From the NCBI GenBank assembly GCA_022794215.1, contig JAAWEH010000020.1, forward strand, positions 1-54,664: DNA of 54,664 nucleotides, in the 5' to 3' direction. Under the pieces are notes generated by a model. The model did not search any database. It saw only the letters and a list, made by a program, of their open reading frames with translations, and was not told the origin of the DNA. The stretch's first letter is position 1. Every line of letters begins with the position of its first letter. The DNA is from Oscillospiraceae bacterium. GTDB lineage: Bacteria > Bacillota > Clostridia > Oscillospirales > Oscillospiraceae. A program made the translations under genes and the position numbers. Below are positions 14,658 through 23,504 of this stretch, piece after piece.

Positions 14658-16529
14658 ATGGATAAGCTGGATGCGCTGAAACGGTATTTTGGCCACTCGG
14701 CCTTTCGCGCGGGACAGGAGGAGCTGATTGACGGCATCCTTTCCGGCCGGGATGTGCTGGGGGTTATGCCCACCGGAGGAGGCAAATCTGTGTGCTACCA
14801 GATCCCTGCGCTGCTGCTGCCCGGGATTACGGTGGTGGTCTCCCCCCTGATCTCCCTGATGAAGGATCAGGTTATGGCGCTGCAGCAGGGGGGCGTGGCG
14901 GCGGCCTTTCTCAACAGCTCTCTATCTGAGGACGCCCTGCGGGAAACCTATCGGCGCTCCTGGGCGGGAGAGTATAAGCTGCTGTATGTAGCCCCGGAGC
15001 GGCTGTTTGCCGAAGGGTTTTTGAAGCTGGCCCAAAGCCTGGAGCTCTCCCTGGTGGCGGTGGACGAGGCCCATTGCGTCTCTCAATGGGGGCAGGATTT
15101 CCGGCCCAGCTATCTGAAGATCCCCGCCTTCCTCCGCTCCCTGCCCAAGCGTCCGCCGGTGGCCGCCTTCACCGCCACCGCCACCGGCGCGGTGCGCCAG
15201 GATGTGGAGCGGCTGTTGGAACTTCAGAAGCCCCTGACCCTGGTCACCGGTTTTGACAGGCCCAATCTGGATTTTGAGGTACTGCGCCCCAGGAACAAGG
15301 GGAGAACCCTGCAAAGCTTGGTAGAGCAGCGGCGGGGGAAAAGCGGCATCATATACTGCGCCACCCGCAGCACCGTGGAGAAGGTCTGCGCTGACCTGCA
15401 GATGATGGGATATCCCGCTACCCGCTATCATGCGGGGCTGAGCGAGGAGGAGCGGCGGCAAAATCAGGAGGACTTCCGCTTTGACCGCCGCCCCATTATG
15501 GTGGCCACCAATGCTTTCGGCATGGGCATTGACAAATCCAACGTGAGCTATGTGATCCATTACAATATGCCCAAGAGCCTGGAGGCCTACTATCAGGAGG
15601 CTGGCCGGGCCGGGCGGGACGGAGAGAAGGCCGAGTGCATCCTTCTTTACAGCGGCGCTGATGTGGCCACTGCCCGTTTCCTGCTGGAGAACGGCCGGGA
15701 GAATGAGGAGCTGAGCCCGGAGGAGCAGGAGACGGTGCTCCGCCGGGACCGGATCCGGTTGGAAACCATGTGGGGTTACTGCACCGCCACCGGGTGCCTG
15801 CGGGGGTATTTGCTGGATTACTTTGGACAGGAGCACCCGGAGCGGTGCGAAAACTGCGGCAACTGCCGGACGGAATTTTCCTGGCGGGATATGACCCGTG
15901 AGGCCCAGATGATCCTGTCCTGCATCCGCAGGGTGGAGGACAGGCTGGGCTATCAGGTGGGAGCGGGACTGATCACCGAGACCCTGAAGGGCGGAAAAAC
16001 GCAGCGGCTGCTGAACCTGAGGCTGGATGAGCTGAGCACCTATGGCCTTATGCGGGAGCGCTCCGGCCAGGAGATCCAGGACTGCATCCTGTTCCTCATG
16101 GAAAAGGGCTATGTCCAGCGGGACAGCGAGCACGGCGGGCTGAGGCTGACAAAAGCGGCAGGAAACGTGCTCTTTCAGGGGGAGAAGGTGGAGATGCCCT
16201 GCCGGACGCAGCGGCAGCCGGAACCCAAGCCGGAGCGGGCCTCCCGCCGGAGGGAGAAGGAGCCGGCAGCGCAAACGGTGATAAAGGGGACGGAGGATCT
16301 CTTCCAGACCCTGAAACGGCTTCGCTACCGTCTGGCCCAAAAGGAGAATGTGCCTCCCTTCCTCATCTTTTCCAACGCCACCCTGACCGATATGGCCGCC
16401 AAGCGGCCCCGGAATATGGTGGATATCCTGGAGGTATCCGGGGTGGTAGAGGTAAAGGCGGAGAAGTATGGGGCGGCCTTTTTGCTGGCCATCGCCGAAT
16501 ACGAGGAGAATGAAAAAGGGGACGCCTGA
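14658..16529 (+). CDS. recQ: ATP-dependent DNA helicase RecQ
   Basis: 623 residues. Superfamily-2 helicase core: Walker A MPTGGGKSV (37-45), DEAH box (136-139) followed by the RecQ aromatic-rich loop (HCVSQWGQDFRPSY), motif V/VI with AFGMGIDKSNV and QEAGRAGRDG (313-322). The zinc-binding RQC subdomain has Cys at 380, 397, 400 and 403, followed by a winged helix (about 410-510). A C-terminal HRDC domain (about 545-615) is present after a basic linker. RecQ unwinds forks and recombination intermediates. The stop codon is located in the loop of the downstream terminator. Confidence 0.97.
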   Translation: MDKLDALKRYFGHSAFRAGQEELIDGILSGRDVLGVMPTGGGKSVCYQIPALLLPGITVVVSPLISLMKDQVMALQQGGVAAAFLNSSLSEDALRETYRRSWAGEYKLLYVAPERLFAEGFLKLAQSLELSLVAVDEAHCVSQWGQDFRPSYLKIPAFLRSLPKRPPVAAFTATATGAVRQDVERLLELQKPLTLVTGFDRPNLDFEVLRPRNKGRTLQSLVEQRRGKSGIIYCATRSTVEKVCADLQMMGYPATRYHAGLSEEERRQNQEDFRFDRRPIMVATNAFGMGIDKSNVSYVIHYNMPKSLEAYYQEAGRAGRDGEKAECILLYSGADVATARFLLENGRENEELSPEEQETVLRRDRIRLETMWGYCTATGCLRGYLLDYFGQEHPERCENCGNCRTEFSWRDMTREAQMILSCIRRVEDRLGYQVGAGLITETLKGGKTQRLLNLRLDELSTYGLMRERSGQEIQDCILFLMEKGYVQRDSEHGGLRLTKAAGNVLFQGEKVEMPCRTQRQPEPKPERASRRREKEPAAQTVIKGTEDLFQTLKRLRYRLAQKENVPPFLIFSNATLTDMAAKRPRNMVDILEVSGVVEVKAEKYGAAFLLAIAEYEENEKGDA

Positions 16530-16544
16530 GGGCGTCCCCTTTTT
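16513..16544. terminator. Bidirectional terminator spanning the recQ stop codon
   Basis: Perfect 14-bp inverted repeat AAAAAGGGGACGCC / GGCGTCCCCTTTTT with a TGAG loop; the recQ stop TGA forms most of the loop. A-run and T-run on opposite sides let it also end the minus-strand opp operon. Confidence 0.9.
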
Positions 16545-16570
16545 GAACGGGAAAGGTGTTGCGGGGCTGC

Positions 16571-17458
16571 TCAGGGGTTGCAGGAGCCGCAGGGGACATA
16601 GCCTGCTTCAATAAGGGACGAGCGGGTGCCGAAATAATCCTGACGGTTGCTTTCGCTCATGGAAGACACCCCGGAGCAGGTGGGAAGATGAAATTTGCCC
16701 GAACTGAGGTTCAGGACGTAGGCGGCCTCTTCCTCCTGGGCGGAGAAGGTCTCCGCAGGAAGGGAGGGCGAAGGGGAAAAAGCCGGCTGCTCCTCCGCCG
16801 GCCAGCTGTTTCCGGTGGCGTAATCAATGCTCACTCCGGGCTGGACGTTGTAGGCGTATACATGGAAGCAAACGCCCTCCCCCTCGTCCTCCACCGACCA
16901 GGCCTCCATCTCCACCCCTTGGGCCACCAGATCGGCGCCGTTAAAGATGGGGGTGACCCGGTAGAGGACGTGGTTGCCGGTGTCCTTGACATAGTCGGCC
17001 ACCTGGTTTTCATAGGGGAGCATCCCCTGGACGTTGAGATACCGTGTGCCGGTGATCAGGTTCAGCGCATTGGCGTTTTCAGCCGTCAGCTGATAGCCGA
17101 TGAGATGGCAGCGGTTGTAGAGGTATTTTCCGTCCACAAAGTCGTATTTCACCGTCTGCCAGCCCGAGGGTTTCACCTGGCCGATGGAGCCCCGCTCCTC
17201 GGTGGGCATGGTCTCAGGCCCCACGTTGGCGTAGGCCGCGCCGCAGCGGCCAAAGTAGTCCAGCTGGCTGTAGCGTTCAAAGGAGACGGAGGTCTTATCC
17301 TCGTCGGGGAAGCTGGGCTGATTGTCGTTGAGCACGACAGCGGGGGTGTCGTTGTATGCCGGCAGCTCCTCCAGGGAGTAGGAGGGAGCGGCAGGTTCCA
17401 TACAGCTTGGAAGCAGAAACAGACACAGCAGCAGCGGCAGCAACCGGCGAATCATCAT
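16571..17458 (-). CDS. Secreted lipoprotein DNA/RNA non-specific endonuclease
   Basis: 295 residues. A lipoprotein signal (LLPLLLCLFLLPSC) puts the lipidated Cys at 19. The central domain (about 60-225) is the non-specific endonuclease fold of the DNA-entry nuclease type: LYNRCHLIGYQLTAENANALN carries the probable catalytic His118 and the metal-binding Asn residues, with ITGTRYLNVQGMLPYEN following. The motif is NRCH (115-118) in place of the textbook DRGH. The C terminus (about 243-295) is an Ada-type Cys-rich module: FHLPTCSGVSSM, TRSSLIEAGYVPCGSCNP. It is the last gene of the opp-ggt operon, 10 nt after ggt. A role in extracellular nucleic acid degradation or DNA uptake is inferred. Confidence 0.88.
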   Translation of the reverse strand: MMIRRLLPLLLCLFLLPSCMEPAAPSYSLEELPAYNDTPAVVLNDNQPSFPDEDKTSVSFERYSQLDYFGRCGAAYANVGPETMPTEERGSIGQVKPSGWQTVKYDFVDGKYLYNRCHLIGYQLTAENANALNLITGTRYLNVQGMLPYENQVADYVKDTGNHVLYRVTPIFNGADLVAQGVEMEAWSVEDEGEGVCFHVYAYNVQPGVSIDYATGNSWPAEEQPAFSPSPSLPAETFSAQEEEAAYVLNLSSGKFHLPTCSGVSSMSESNRQDYFGTRSSLIEAGYVPCGSCNP

Positions 17459-17468
17459 GTCCCGGCCC

Positions 17469-19097
17469 TCAGAAGCAGGCGATGTTGCTGTCAGTGCGGG
17501 ACTCGGTGCCTCCCACCAGCACGCCGTTGTCCAGCCGGACGATCATTTGTCCCCGGCCGAAGCTGGGGGCGGACAGGTCGGGACGGATGCTATGGCCCAT
17601 GTTCTGGAGCTGGCGGGCGATCTCCATGTGGAAACGGGTCTCCACCGTGACGGTATTGTCCCGCATCCACTGCCAGCGGGGAGCGTCCAGGGCCTGCTGG
17701 GGATCCAGGTGAAAGTCCACGTAGTTCATGACCACCTGCACATGCCCCTGGGGCTGCATGTACCCGCCCATGACTCCGAAGGGGCCCACGGGCTTGCCGT
17801 CCTTCATCAGAAAGCCGGGAATGATGGTGTGGTAGCTGCGCTTACCCGGCTTGAGGCAGTTGGCGTCATCGGGATTCAGGGAGAAGTCGTGCCCCCGGTT
17901 CTGAAGGGCCACGCCGGTGCCGCTGACCACGATTCCGGAGCCAAAGCCCATGTAGTTAGACTGGATGTAGGAGACCATGTTGCCCTGGCCGTCGGCACAG
18001 CAGAGATACACCGTGCCGCTCTTGGGGGGCAGGCCGTGGGTATAGACCTGGGCCCGGTCGGTCATCTGGGCGGCCCGCTGAGCGCCGTACTCGGGCAGCA
18101 GAAGCCGGTGGTAGTCCATTTCCATGTGCTCGGGGTCGGTGACATACCGGAAGGCGTCGGCAAAGGCCATCTTCATGGCCTCCAGCTGCCGGTGGTAGGT
18201 GAGGGCGCAGTCCTTCTCGGGGAAGGAGAACTCCTTCAGAATATTCAAGGCCATCAGCGCGGCGATGCCCTGGCCGTTGGGGGGGATCTCACAGACCTGA
18301 TACCCTCGGTAGTCCACCGAGATGGGCTCCACCCACTGGGCCTGGTAAGCGGCAAGATCCTCGTAGCGCAGGTAGCCGCCGAACTTTTTGCTGTCGGCGT
18401 CGATCTTTCTGGCAATGTCGCCGGAATAGAAGGCGTCGGCATAGGAGCCGCCGATGGCCTCCAGGGTATCGGCGTGGTTGGGAAGGCGGATCAGCTCCCC
18501 GGCCTCATAGGGCTTGCCCTCGGGGGTGAATGTGCGGAACCACTCCTCAAACTCGGGCCCTACACAGACCTCCTTGTAGCGGTTGAATGCCCGCTGCCAC
18601 ATGAGGGCCAGGTTGGGGGAGCAGGGATAGCCCTCCCGGGCATAGCGGACGGCGGGACGCATCACGTCGCTGAGGGGCAGGGCTCCAAACCGGCGGGACA
18701 GCTCCGCCCAGGCCTTGGGAGCGCCGGGGACGGTGACGGGCGTCCAGCCGTAGGTGGGCATCTGGCCCTTATCATCCTTGCCGTCGGCAAGAACTTTTTC
18801 AATGGAGATGGCCATGGGGGAGGGGCCGCTGGAGTTGAGGCCATACAGCTTCCGGTCCTTGGCGGACCAGACAAGGGCAAAGGCGTCGGCGCCGATGCCG
18901 TTGGCGGAGGGCTCCACCACCGACAAAGCGGCGGCGGCGGCCACCGCGGCGTCCATGGCGTTGCCGCCCCGCCGCAGGGCGTCCAGTCCGGCAGCAGCGG
19001 CCTGGGGGGAGGAGCAGTTCACCATGCCCCCGTGGGCATAGATGGGGTAGCGCTGAGAGGGATAGCGCTGGAAAGTAGGATCAAAAAGGGGCTTCAT
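17469..19097 (-). CDS. ggt: Gamma-glutamyltranspeptidase family protein (YwrD-like, no signal peptide)
   Basis: 542 residues. An N-terminal nucleophile hydrolase made as one chain that cleaves itself before a Thr. The predicted cleavage site is SGTVYLCCAD with Thr362; the small-subunit motifs SGIVVSGTGVALQNRGHDFSL and MGGYMQPQGHVQ follow. The large subunit begins HGGMVNCSSPQAAAAGLDALRRGGNAMDAA. There is no signal peptide, so it should act in the cytosol, like the YwrD branch. It starts within the oppF stop (1-nt overlap TGATG), so it is coupled to a peptide transporter: imported gamma-glutamyl peptides or glutathione are the natural candidate substrates (inference). Confidence 0.93.
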   Translation of the reverse strand: MKPLFDPTFQRYPSQRYPIYAHGGMVNCSSPQAAAAGLDALRRGGNAMDAAVAAAAALSVVEPSANGIGADAFALVWSAKDRKLYGLNSSGPSPMAISIEKVLADGKDDKGQMPTYGWTPVTVPGAPKAWAELSRRFGALPLSDVMRPAVRYAREGYPCSPNLALMWQRAFNRYKEVCVGPEFEEWFRTFTPEGKPYEAGELIRLPNHADTLEAIGGSYADAFYSGDIARKIDADSKKFGGYLRYEDLAAYQAQWVEPISVDYRGYQVCEIPPNGQGIAALMALNILKEFSFPEKDCALTYHRQLEAMKMAFADAFRYVTDPEHMEMDYHRLLLPEYGAQRAAQMTDRAQVYTHGLPPKSGTVYLCCADGQGNMVSYIQSNYMGFGSGIVVSGTGVALQNRGHDFSLNPDDANCLKPGKRSYHTIIPGFLMKDGKPVGPFGVMGGYMQPQGHVQVVMNYVDFHLDPQQALDAPRWQWMRDNTVTVETRFHMEIARQLQNMGHSIRPDLSAPSFGRGQMIVRLDNGVLVGGTESRTDSNIACF

Positions 19098-20683
19098 CAA
19101 ACATTCTCCTTTTTCTTGTCAAAGAGGTGGCAGGCCACAAAATGGCCGGGTTCCTTCTCCACAATGGGGGGTTTTTCCTGGCTGCAGATCTCCATGCAGT
19201 GGGAGCAGCGGGTGTGGAAGGGGCAACCCTTGGGGGGATTCATGGCGCTGGGCACGTCGCCCTCCAGCACCGACTCGGTAGAGTGTTCCTGACCCACCTT
19301 CAGCCGGGGCACGGCGGCCAGCAGAGAGTCGGTGTAGGGGTGCAGGGGGTTGTGGAACAGCTCCTTGCTGTCGGCCAGCTCACAGACGCTGCCCAGATAC
19401 ATGACCAGGATCCGGTCGCAGAAATGCTTGACCACGCCCAGGTCGTGGGTGATAAAGAAATAGGTCAGCTTTTTCTCGGCGCTGAGCTCGTTGAGCAGCT
19501 GGAGGATCTGGGCCTGGACGGACACGTCCAGGGCGGAGACCGACTCGTCCAGCACCACGAACTTGGTGTCCAGAGCGATAGCCCGGGCAATGCCCACCCG
19601 CTGTTTCTGGCCGCCGGAGAGGGCGTGGGGATAGGAGTAGTAGTGCTCCCGCTTCAGACCAACCTTCTCCAGCAGCTCCAGCGTTTTCTCCCGGCGAACG
19701 TCGGCGGGGAAGTCGGTGTTGATGACAAAGACCTCCTCAATGGACTTGCCAACCGTCTGGCGGGGATCCAGAGAGGCGGCGGGATCCTGGAAGATCATCT
19801 GCATCTCCCGGCGCAGATCCCGCATCTCGTTCCGGGTCAGCTTGCCCAGATTGATGCCGGTTTCGTAGTTGCCGTCCAGCTTGGCCTGGTATTCCGGATC
19901 CAGGGTCAGCTCAGTGATGGGCAGGATGTCCTTGCCCCGGTATTCCCAGGCCTGCTTGCGCAGCTTTCGGGCGGCTTCCACATGGCCCTCAGCCTCGGTG
20001 TGGGCGGCGTCCATCTTGGCCTTCATCGCTTGATCGGGTTTGCCGGAGACCCGGCTTTCCTCGTACTGCTTTTCATATTCCCGCTGCTTTTTGGCGCAGG
20101 CGGCAGCGGCCTCAGTCTCCTTCAGAGCCTTGGAAAAGAGGGACTGGATCAAAGGCAGCTCCTTGCAGAGGATCAGGGAACCCGCCGTGCGGGAGCCCTC
20201 CCGCAGCTGGCGGGAGGCGTCCTTGCGCAGTTCTTTGGACTGAAACTCCAGCTCGCTGAGCTTCTTTTGGAGGGAAGCCTCCTTCCTGACCTCCCGGTCG
20301 GTGCCCAAAGCGGACAGGCTGTCCAGCTCCACCCGCAGAGCCTCCGCTTTCTTGTCGATGGCCAGGGACTTCTGATAAAATTCGGAGGCCTTCTTCTGGT
20401 ATTCAGGCAGCTTTGCGACCTCTTTGGCCACATACTGGGGGCACATCTCCTCCAGGGTGCGGCCATAGTAGATGCAGGCGCCGGAAGTTTGGGGATAGAG
20501 CTGGAGGATCACCCGGCCCAGGGTGGACTTGCCGCAGCCCGACTCACCCACCACACCGAACTTTTCACCCTCATAGATGGTGAAGCTCACATCCTCCACG
20601 GCCTTGATATTAACGCCGTGGCGAACGGGGAAGTATTTTTTCAGCTTTTTCAGCTCCAGGATCTTTTTGCGCTCCTCGCTCAT
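19097..20683 (-). CDS. oppF: Peptide ABC transporter ATPase OppF/DppF with a large coiled-coil insertion
   Basis: 528 residues, against about 320-330 for ordinary OppF. Walker [10 protein letters not shown] is at 46-54, the Q-loop MIFQDP at about 296-301, the signature LSGGQKQR at 355-362 and Walker B VVLDE at 376-380. Between the strand after Walker A and the Q-loop lies an extra segment (about 78-285), rich in Lys/Glu/Ala/Gln and strongly helical (e.g. EYQKKASEFYQKSLAIDKKAEALRVEL), probably an antiparallel coiled coil. The C terminus has the oligopeptide-type extension with CPFHTRCSHCMEIC. All ATPase motifs are intact, so it should be functional. It overlaps oppD by 4 nt and ggt by 1 nt. 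Confidence 0.93.
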   Translation of the reverse strand: MSEERKKILELKKLKKYFPVRHGVNIKAVEDVSFTIYEGEKFGVVGESGCGKSTLGRVILQLYPQTSGACIYYGRTLEEMCPQYVAKEVAKLPEYQKKASEFYQKSLAIDKKAEALRVELDSLSALGTDREVRKEASLQKKLSELEFQSKELRKDASRQLREGSRTAGSLILCKELPLIQSLFSKALKETEAAAACAKKQREYEKQYEESRVSGKPDQAMKAKMDAAHTEAEGHVEAARKLRKQAWEYRGKDILPITELTLDPEYQAKLDGNYETGINLGKLTRNEMRDLRREMQMIFQDPAASLDPRQTVGKSIEEVFVINTDFPADVRREKTLELLEKVGLKREHYYSYPHALSGGQKQRVGIARAIALDTKFVVLDESVSALDVSVQAQILQLLNELSAEKKLTYFFITHDLGVVKHFCDRILVMYLGSVCELADSKELFHNPLHPYTDSLLAAVPRLKVGQEHSTESVLEGDVPSAMNPPKGCPFHTRCSHCMEICSQEKPPIVEKEPGHFVACHLFDKKKENV

Positions 20684-21678
20684 GCTCTCTCCTCCTTCCC
20701 CTGGGCGGCTTCCTCTGCGGCTTTGTGGCAGCAGACAAAGTGACGGGGCTCCAGTTCGATCTCTTGGGGGATCTCCCTGCGGCAGCGCTCGGTGGCATAG
20801 GGGCAGCGGGGGTGGAAGCGGCAGCCGCCGATCTCCTCGGTGATGTTAGGAAACACGCCGGGGATGGGCCGAATGTCAAAGTCATCCTCGTCCACATTGG
20901 GAACTGCGTCCATCAGTCCCTTGGTGTAGGGGTGAAGGGGGTGGGAGAAGATGGTTTCAATGGAGCCCTCCTCCACCTTCCGGCCGGAGTAGAGGATCAC
21001 CACCCGGTCAGCGATCTCAGCCACCACGCCCAGGTCGTGGGTAATAAAGAGGATGCCGGTGGAGACGTCCTTTTTCAGCTTGTTCAGCAGCACCAGCACC
21101 TGCTTCTGGATGGTCACGTCCAAAGCGGTGGTGGGTTCGTCGGCGATGAGCAGAGAGGGCTGAACCGCCATGACCATAGCGATCATGATCCGCTGGCGCA
21201 GGCCGCCGGAGAGCTGGAAGGGGTACTGCTTCATCCGATCCTCCGGGTTGGCGATGCCCACCTTCTCCAAGTAGCCCACGGCGGTGTCGTGCGCCTGCTT
21301 TTTGTTCATGCCCTGGTGGAGCATGAGTCCCTCCGTCATCTGCCGGCCGATGGTCAGCAGGGGGTTGAGGGCGGTCATGGGCTCCTGGAAGATCATGCCG
21401 ATCTGCTTGCCCCGGATAGAGTTGCGCTCCTTGGACGACATGGTGGTCAGCTCCTGGCCGTTGAGCTTGATGCTGCCGGAGACCACCCGGCCGTTGTTGG
21501 GCAGCAGATCCATAATGGCAAGGGTGGTAACGCTCTTGCCGCAGCCCGACTCGCCCACCATGCACAGCGTCTCGTTCTCCTCAATGTCGAAGGAGACGCC
21601 CCGCAGCACCTCATATTCCTTTTTGTCGATGCGGAAGGTGGTGACCAGATCCTTCACTTCAAGCACTTTTTTTCCCAT
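20680..21678 (-). CDS. oppD: Peptide ABC transporter ATPase OppD/DppD
   Basis: 332 residues, normal length. Walker [10 protein letters not shown] (42-50), Q-loop MIFQEP, signature LSGGLRQR, Walker [13 protein letters not shown], and the C-terminal Cys-containing oligopeptide transporter module ([16 protein letters not shown]). It pairs with OppF as the second ATPase of a dipeptide/oligopeptide importer. The start is supported by AGGAGG. The 143-nt gap from the upstream oppA gene holds three stacked hairpins. Confidence 0.97.
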   Translation of the reverse strand: MGKKVLEVKDLVTTFRIDKKEYEVLRGVSFDIEENETLCMVGESGCGKSVTTLAIMDLLPNNGRVVSGSIKLNGQELTTMSSKERNSIRGKQIGMIFQEPMTALNPLLTIGRQMTEGLMLHQGMNKKQAHDTAVGYLEKVGIANPEDRMKQYPFQLSGGLRQRIMIAMVMAVQPSLLIADEPTTALDVTIQKQVLVLLNKLKKDVSTGILFITHDLGVVAEIADRVVILYSGRKVEEGSIETIFSHPLHPYTKGLMDAVPNVDEDDFDIRPIPGVFPNITEEIGGCRFHPRCPYATERCRREIPQEIELEPRHFVCCHKAAEEAAQGKEERA

Positions 21679-21709
21679 GGGGGTTCCTCCTCAGGAAGTG
21701 TACGTTCTC

Positions 21710-21802
21710 AGCTGTGCCCTTCGTGGGCCGAAGGGCGCAGCTCAAAACGTGCAGAGACGTTTTGAGTGCGGCCGTCCCGCTCCCGTGGGCCGGGAGCGGG
21801 AC
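21710..21802 (-). repeat. Three consecutive hairpins between oppA and oppD
   Basis: Hairpin 1 (21710-21742): AGCTG.GCCCTTCG / CGAAGGGC.CAGCT. Hairpin 2 (21742-21765): TCAAAACGT / ACGTTTTGA. Hairpin 3 (21774-21802): GTCCCGCTCCCG / CGGGAGCGGGAC. Hairpins 1 and 3 share the apical sequence CGTGGGCCG. Located after the binding-protein cistron, they could protect its mRNA or lower expression of the downstream ATPases. Confidence 0.75.
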
Positions 21803-21821
21803 AAACCGAAAAGAGAGAAAA

Positions 21822-23426
21822 TTACTGGGCGTAGCCAATGTCCTTCAGGTAGAAGGTGCCGCCGGCGTCCAGGTTGACGCCGGTATAGGCGGTGTTGTAG
21901 CAGAAGAGGTTCACCGCGTGATAGATGGGCTGGACATAGGCCTTATCCTGGAGCAGGGCGTTGACAGCCAGCAGGTTCTCGCTGCGGACATCCATGTCGG
22001 AGGTGGTCTTGCTGGCGTCGATGTAGGAATCCACAGTGGCGGCGTCATCACCGGCGTAGCGGATCCGGATCTGGCCGTTGACAGAGTGGAAGTTGGGCTC
22101 CATCAGCTCGGAGCCGTCCCGGGTCACATTGGACCAGGCGGCCAGGGTGATGTCAAAGCGGTTGTCCAGCTTGCTCTCGGTGAGCCAGGCAGACCAGTCG
22201 ATGGATTCATACTTGACGTTGTTGAAGCCGGCGGCCTTCAGGTTGGCCAGGAAATACTCGCCCATGCTGATGTAGCCGGGGGTGGTGGCGACCAGGAAGA
22301 CGATCTCCTCGTCGGCCCAGCCGGGGTGAGCGTCCAGGATGGCCTTGGCTCCCTCGGGATCATAGGCGATGTTGTGGGTGGTGGCCTCCTCGGTGTAGCC
22401 GGAGATCTTGGGGCCCAGCACGCTCTGGGCAGGATCGGCAAAGCCCTCCAGAATGTACTGGACATAGCCCTCCTTGTCGATGGCCTTGGCGATGGCGGTA
22501 CGGAACTCCTCCTCGGCCATGATGGGGTTGACGGAGGAGCCGCCCCGCATGAGCATGTAGTTGATCTGGGCCGCCTCGGAGCTGGCGGTGGTCACATTGG
22601 GGATGCTCTCCAGCCGGGAGCGCTGATCCACGGAGAACTTAGGCATAAAGTCGGCCTCGCCGGTTTCCATCCGGGCGATGGCAGTGGACTCCTCGGCAAT
22701 GATGGTCATGGTCACGTCCTTGATGGCAGGAGCGCCGCCCCAGTACTCCTCGTTGCTGGTCAGCACCACATTGGCGCCGGAAACGGAGCTGACAAACTTA
22801 TAAGGGCCGGTGCCGCAGGGCTGAACCATCAGATCCTGATTCTGCTGGGCGGTGGGGGAGACGATGGCGGAGTTGGTGTGGGCCAGCTTTGCGGTGAGCA
22901 CGCCGTCCTCATACTTCAGGTGGAAGACGATGGTGTGCTCATCGGGGCACTCCATGGACTCGATAGAGCCGGCAATGGAAGCCCGGGCGGAGCCGAACTC
23001 AGGATCCTTGATCAGGTCGAAGGTGTACTTGACAGCCTCGGAGTTAAAGTCGGTGCCGTCCTGGAACTTGATTCCCTCCCGCAGCTTGACGGTGGCGGAG
23101 AGGCCGTCCTCAGAGAACTGGGGCAGCTCAGCGGCCAGCAGAGGATTATATTCGCCGGTCACCGGGTCGATGCGGTACAGGGTCTCGTAGATCTGGGCAT
23201 TGACGTAGGTGGAGGCACTGTCGTTGGTACGCAGGGGGTCAAACCCGGTAAAGGGAGCGGTGAGGGCGATGTTGAACATCTTGCCCTGGGCAGCGGCGGA
23301 ACCGCCTTGATTGTCAACGTTGGGAGCGCTGCTGGGGGTGGTGCTTCCGTCGCCGCAGCCGGCCAGCATACCCACAGACAGGGTGCAGGCGGTGGCGAAG
23401 CAAAGGAACTTCTTCCAGGATTTCAT
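21822..23426 (-). CDS. oppA: Peptide ABC transporter substrate-binding lipoprotein (family 5)
   Basis: 534 residues. Lipoprotein signal with lipobox LAGC, Cys24, then a Ser/Thr/Pro spacer. The mature part is a family-5 extracellular solute-binding protein: the family-5 region with NAQIYETLYRIDPVTGEYNPLLAAELP, VKLREGIKFQDGTDFNSEAVKYTF, then AYVQPIYHAVNLFCYN near the C terminus. Located between the permease genes and the ATPase genes. It should be anchored on the outer face of the membrane and pick the substrate; specificity cannot be read from sequence, though the linked ggt suggests gamma-glutamyl peptides. Confidence 0.95.
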   Translation of the reverse strand: MKSWKKFLCFATACTLSVGMLAGCGDGSTTPSSAPNVDNQGGSAAAQGKMFNIALTAPFTGFDPLRTNDSASTYVNAQIYETLYRIDPVTGEYNPLLAAELPQFSEDGLSATVKLREGIKFQDGTDFNSEAVKYTFDLIKDPEFGSARASIAGSIESMECPDEHTIVFHLKYEDGVLTAKLAHTNSAIVSPTAQQNQDLMVQPCGTGPYKFVSSVSGANVVLTSNEEYWGGAPAIKDVTMTIIAEESTAIARMETGEADFMPKFSVDQRSRLESIPNVTTASSEAAQINYMLMRGGSSVNPIMAEEEFRTAIAKAIDKEGYVQYILEGFADPAQSVLGPKISGYTEEATTHNIAYDPEGAKAILDAHPGWADEEIVFLVATTPGYISMGEYFLANLKAAGFNNVKYESIDWSAWLTESKLDNRFDITLAAWSNVTRDGSELMEPNFHSVNGQIRIRYAGDDAATVDSYIDASKTTSDMDVRSENLLAVNALLQDKAYVQPIYHAVNLFCYNTAYTGVNLDAGGTFYLKDIGYAQ

Positions 23427-23504
23427 ACGATCTTCTCCTTTTCAGTGGTTTTGGAGCTGGTTTATTGAGAGCCAAGCGGCAGACAATACAAGAAAGATGA
23501 TGGC

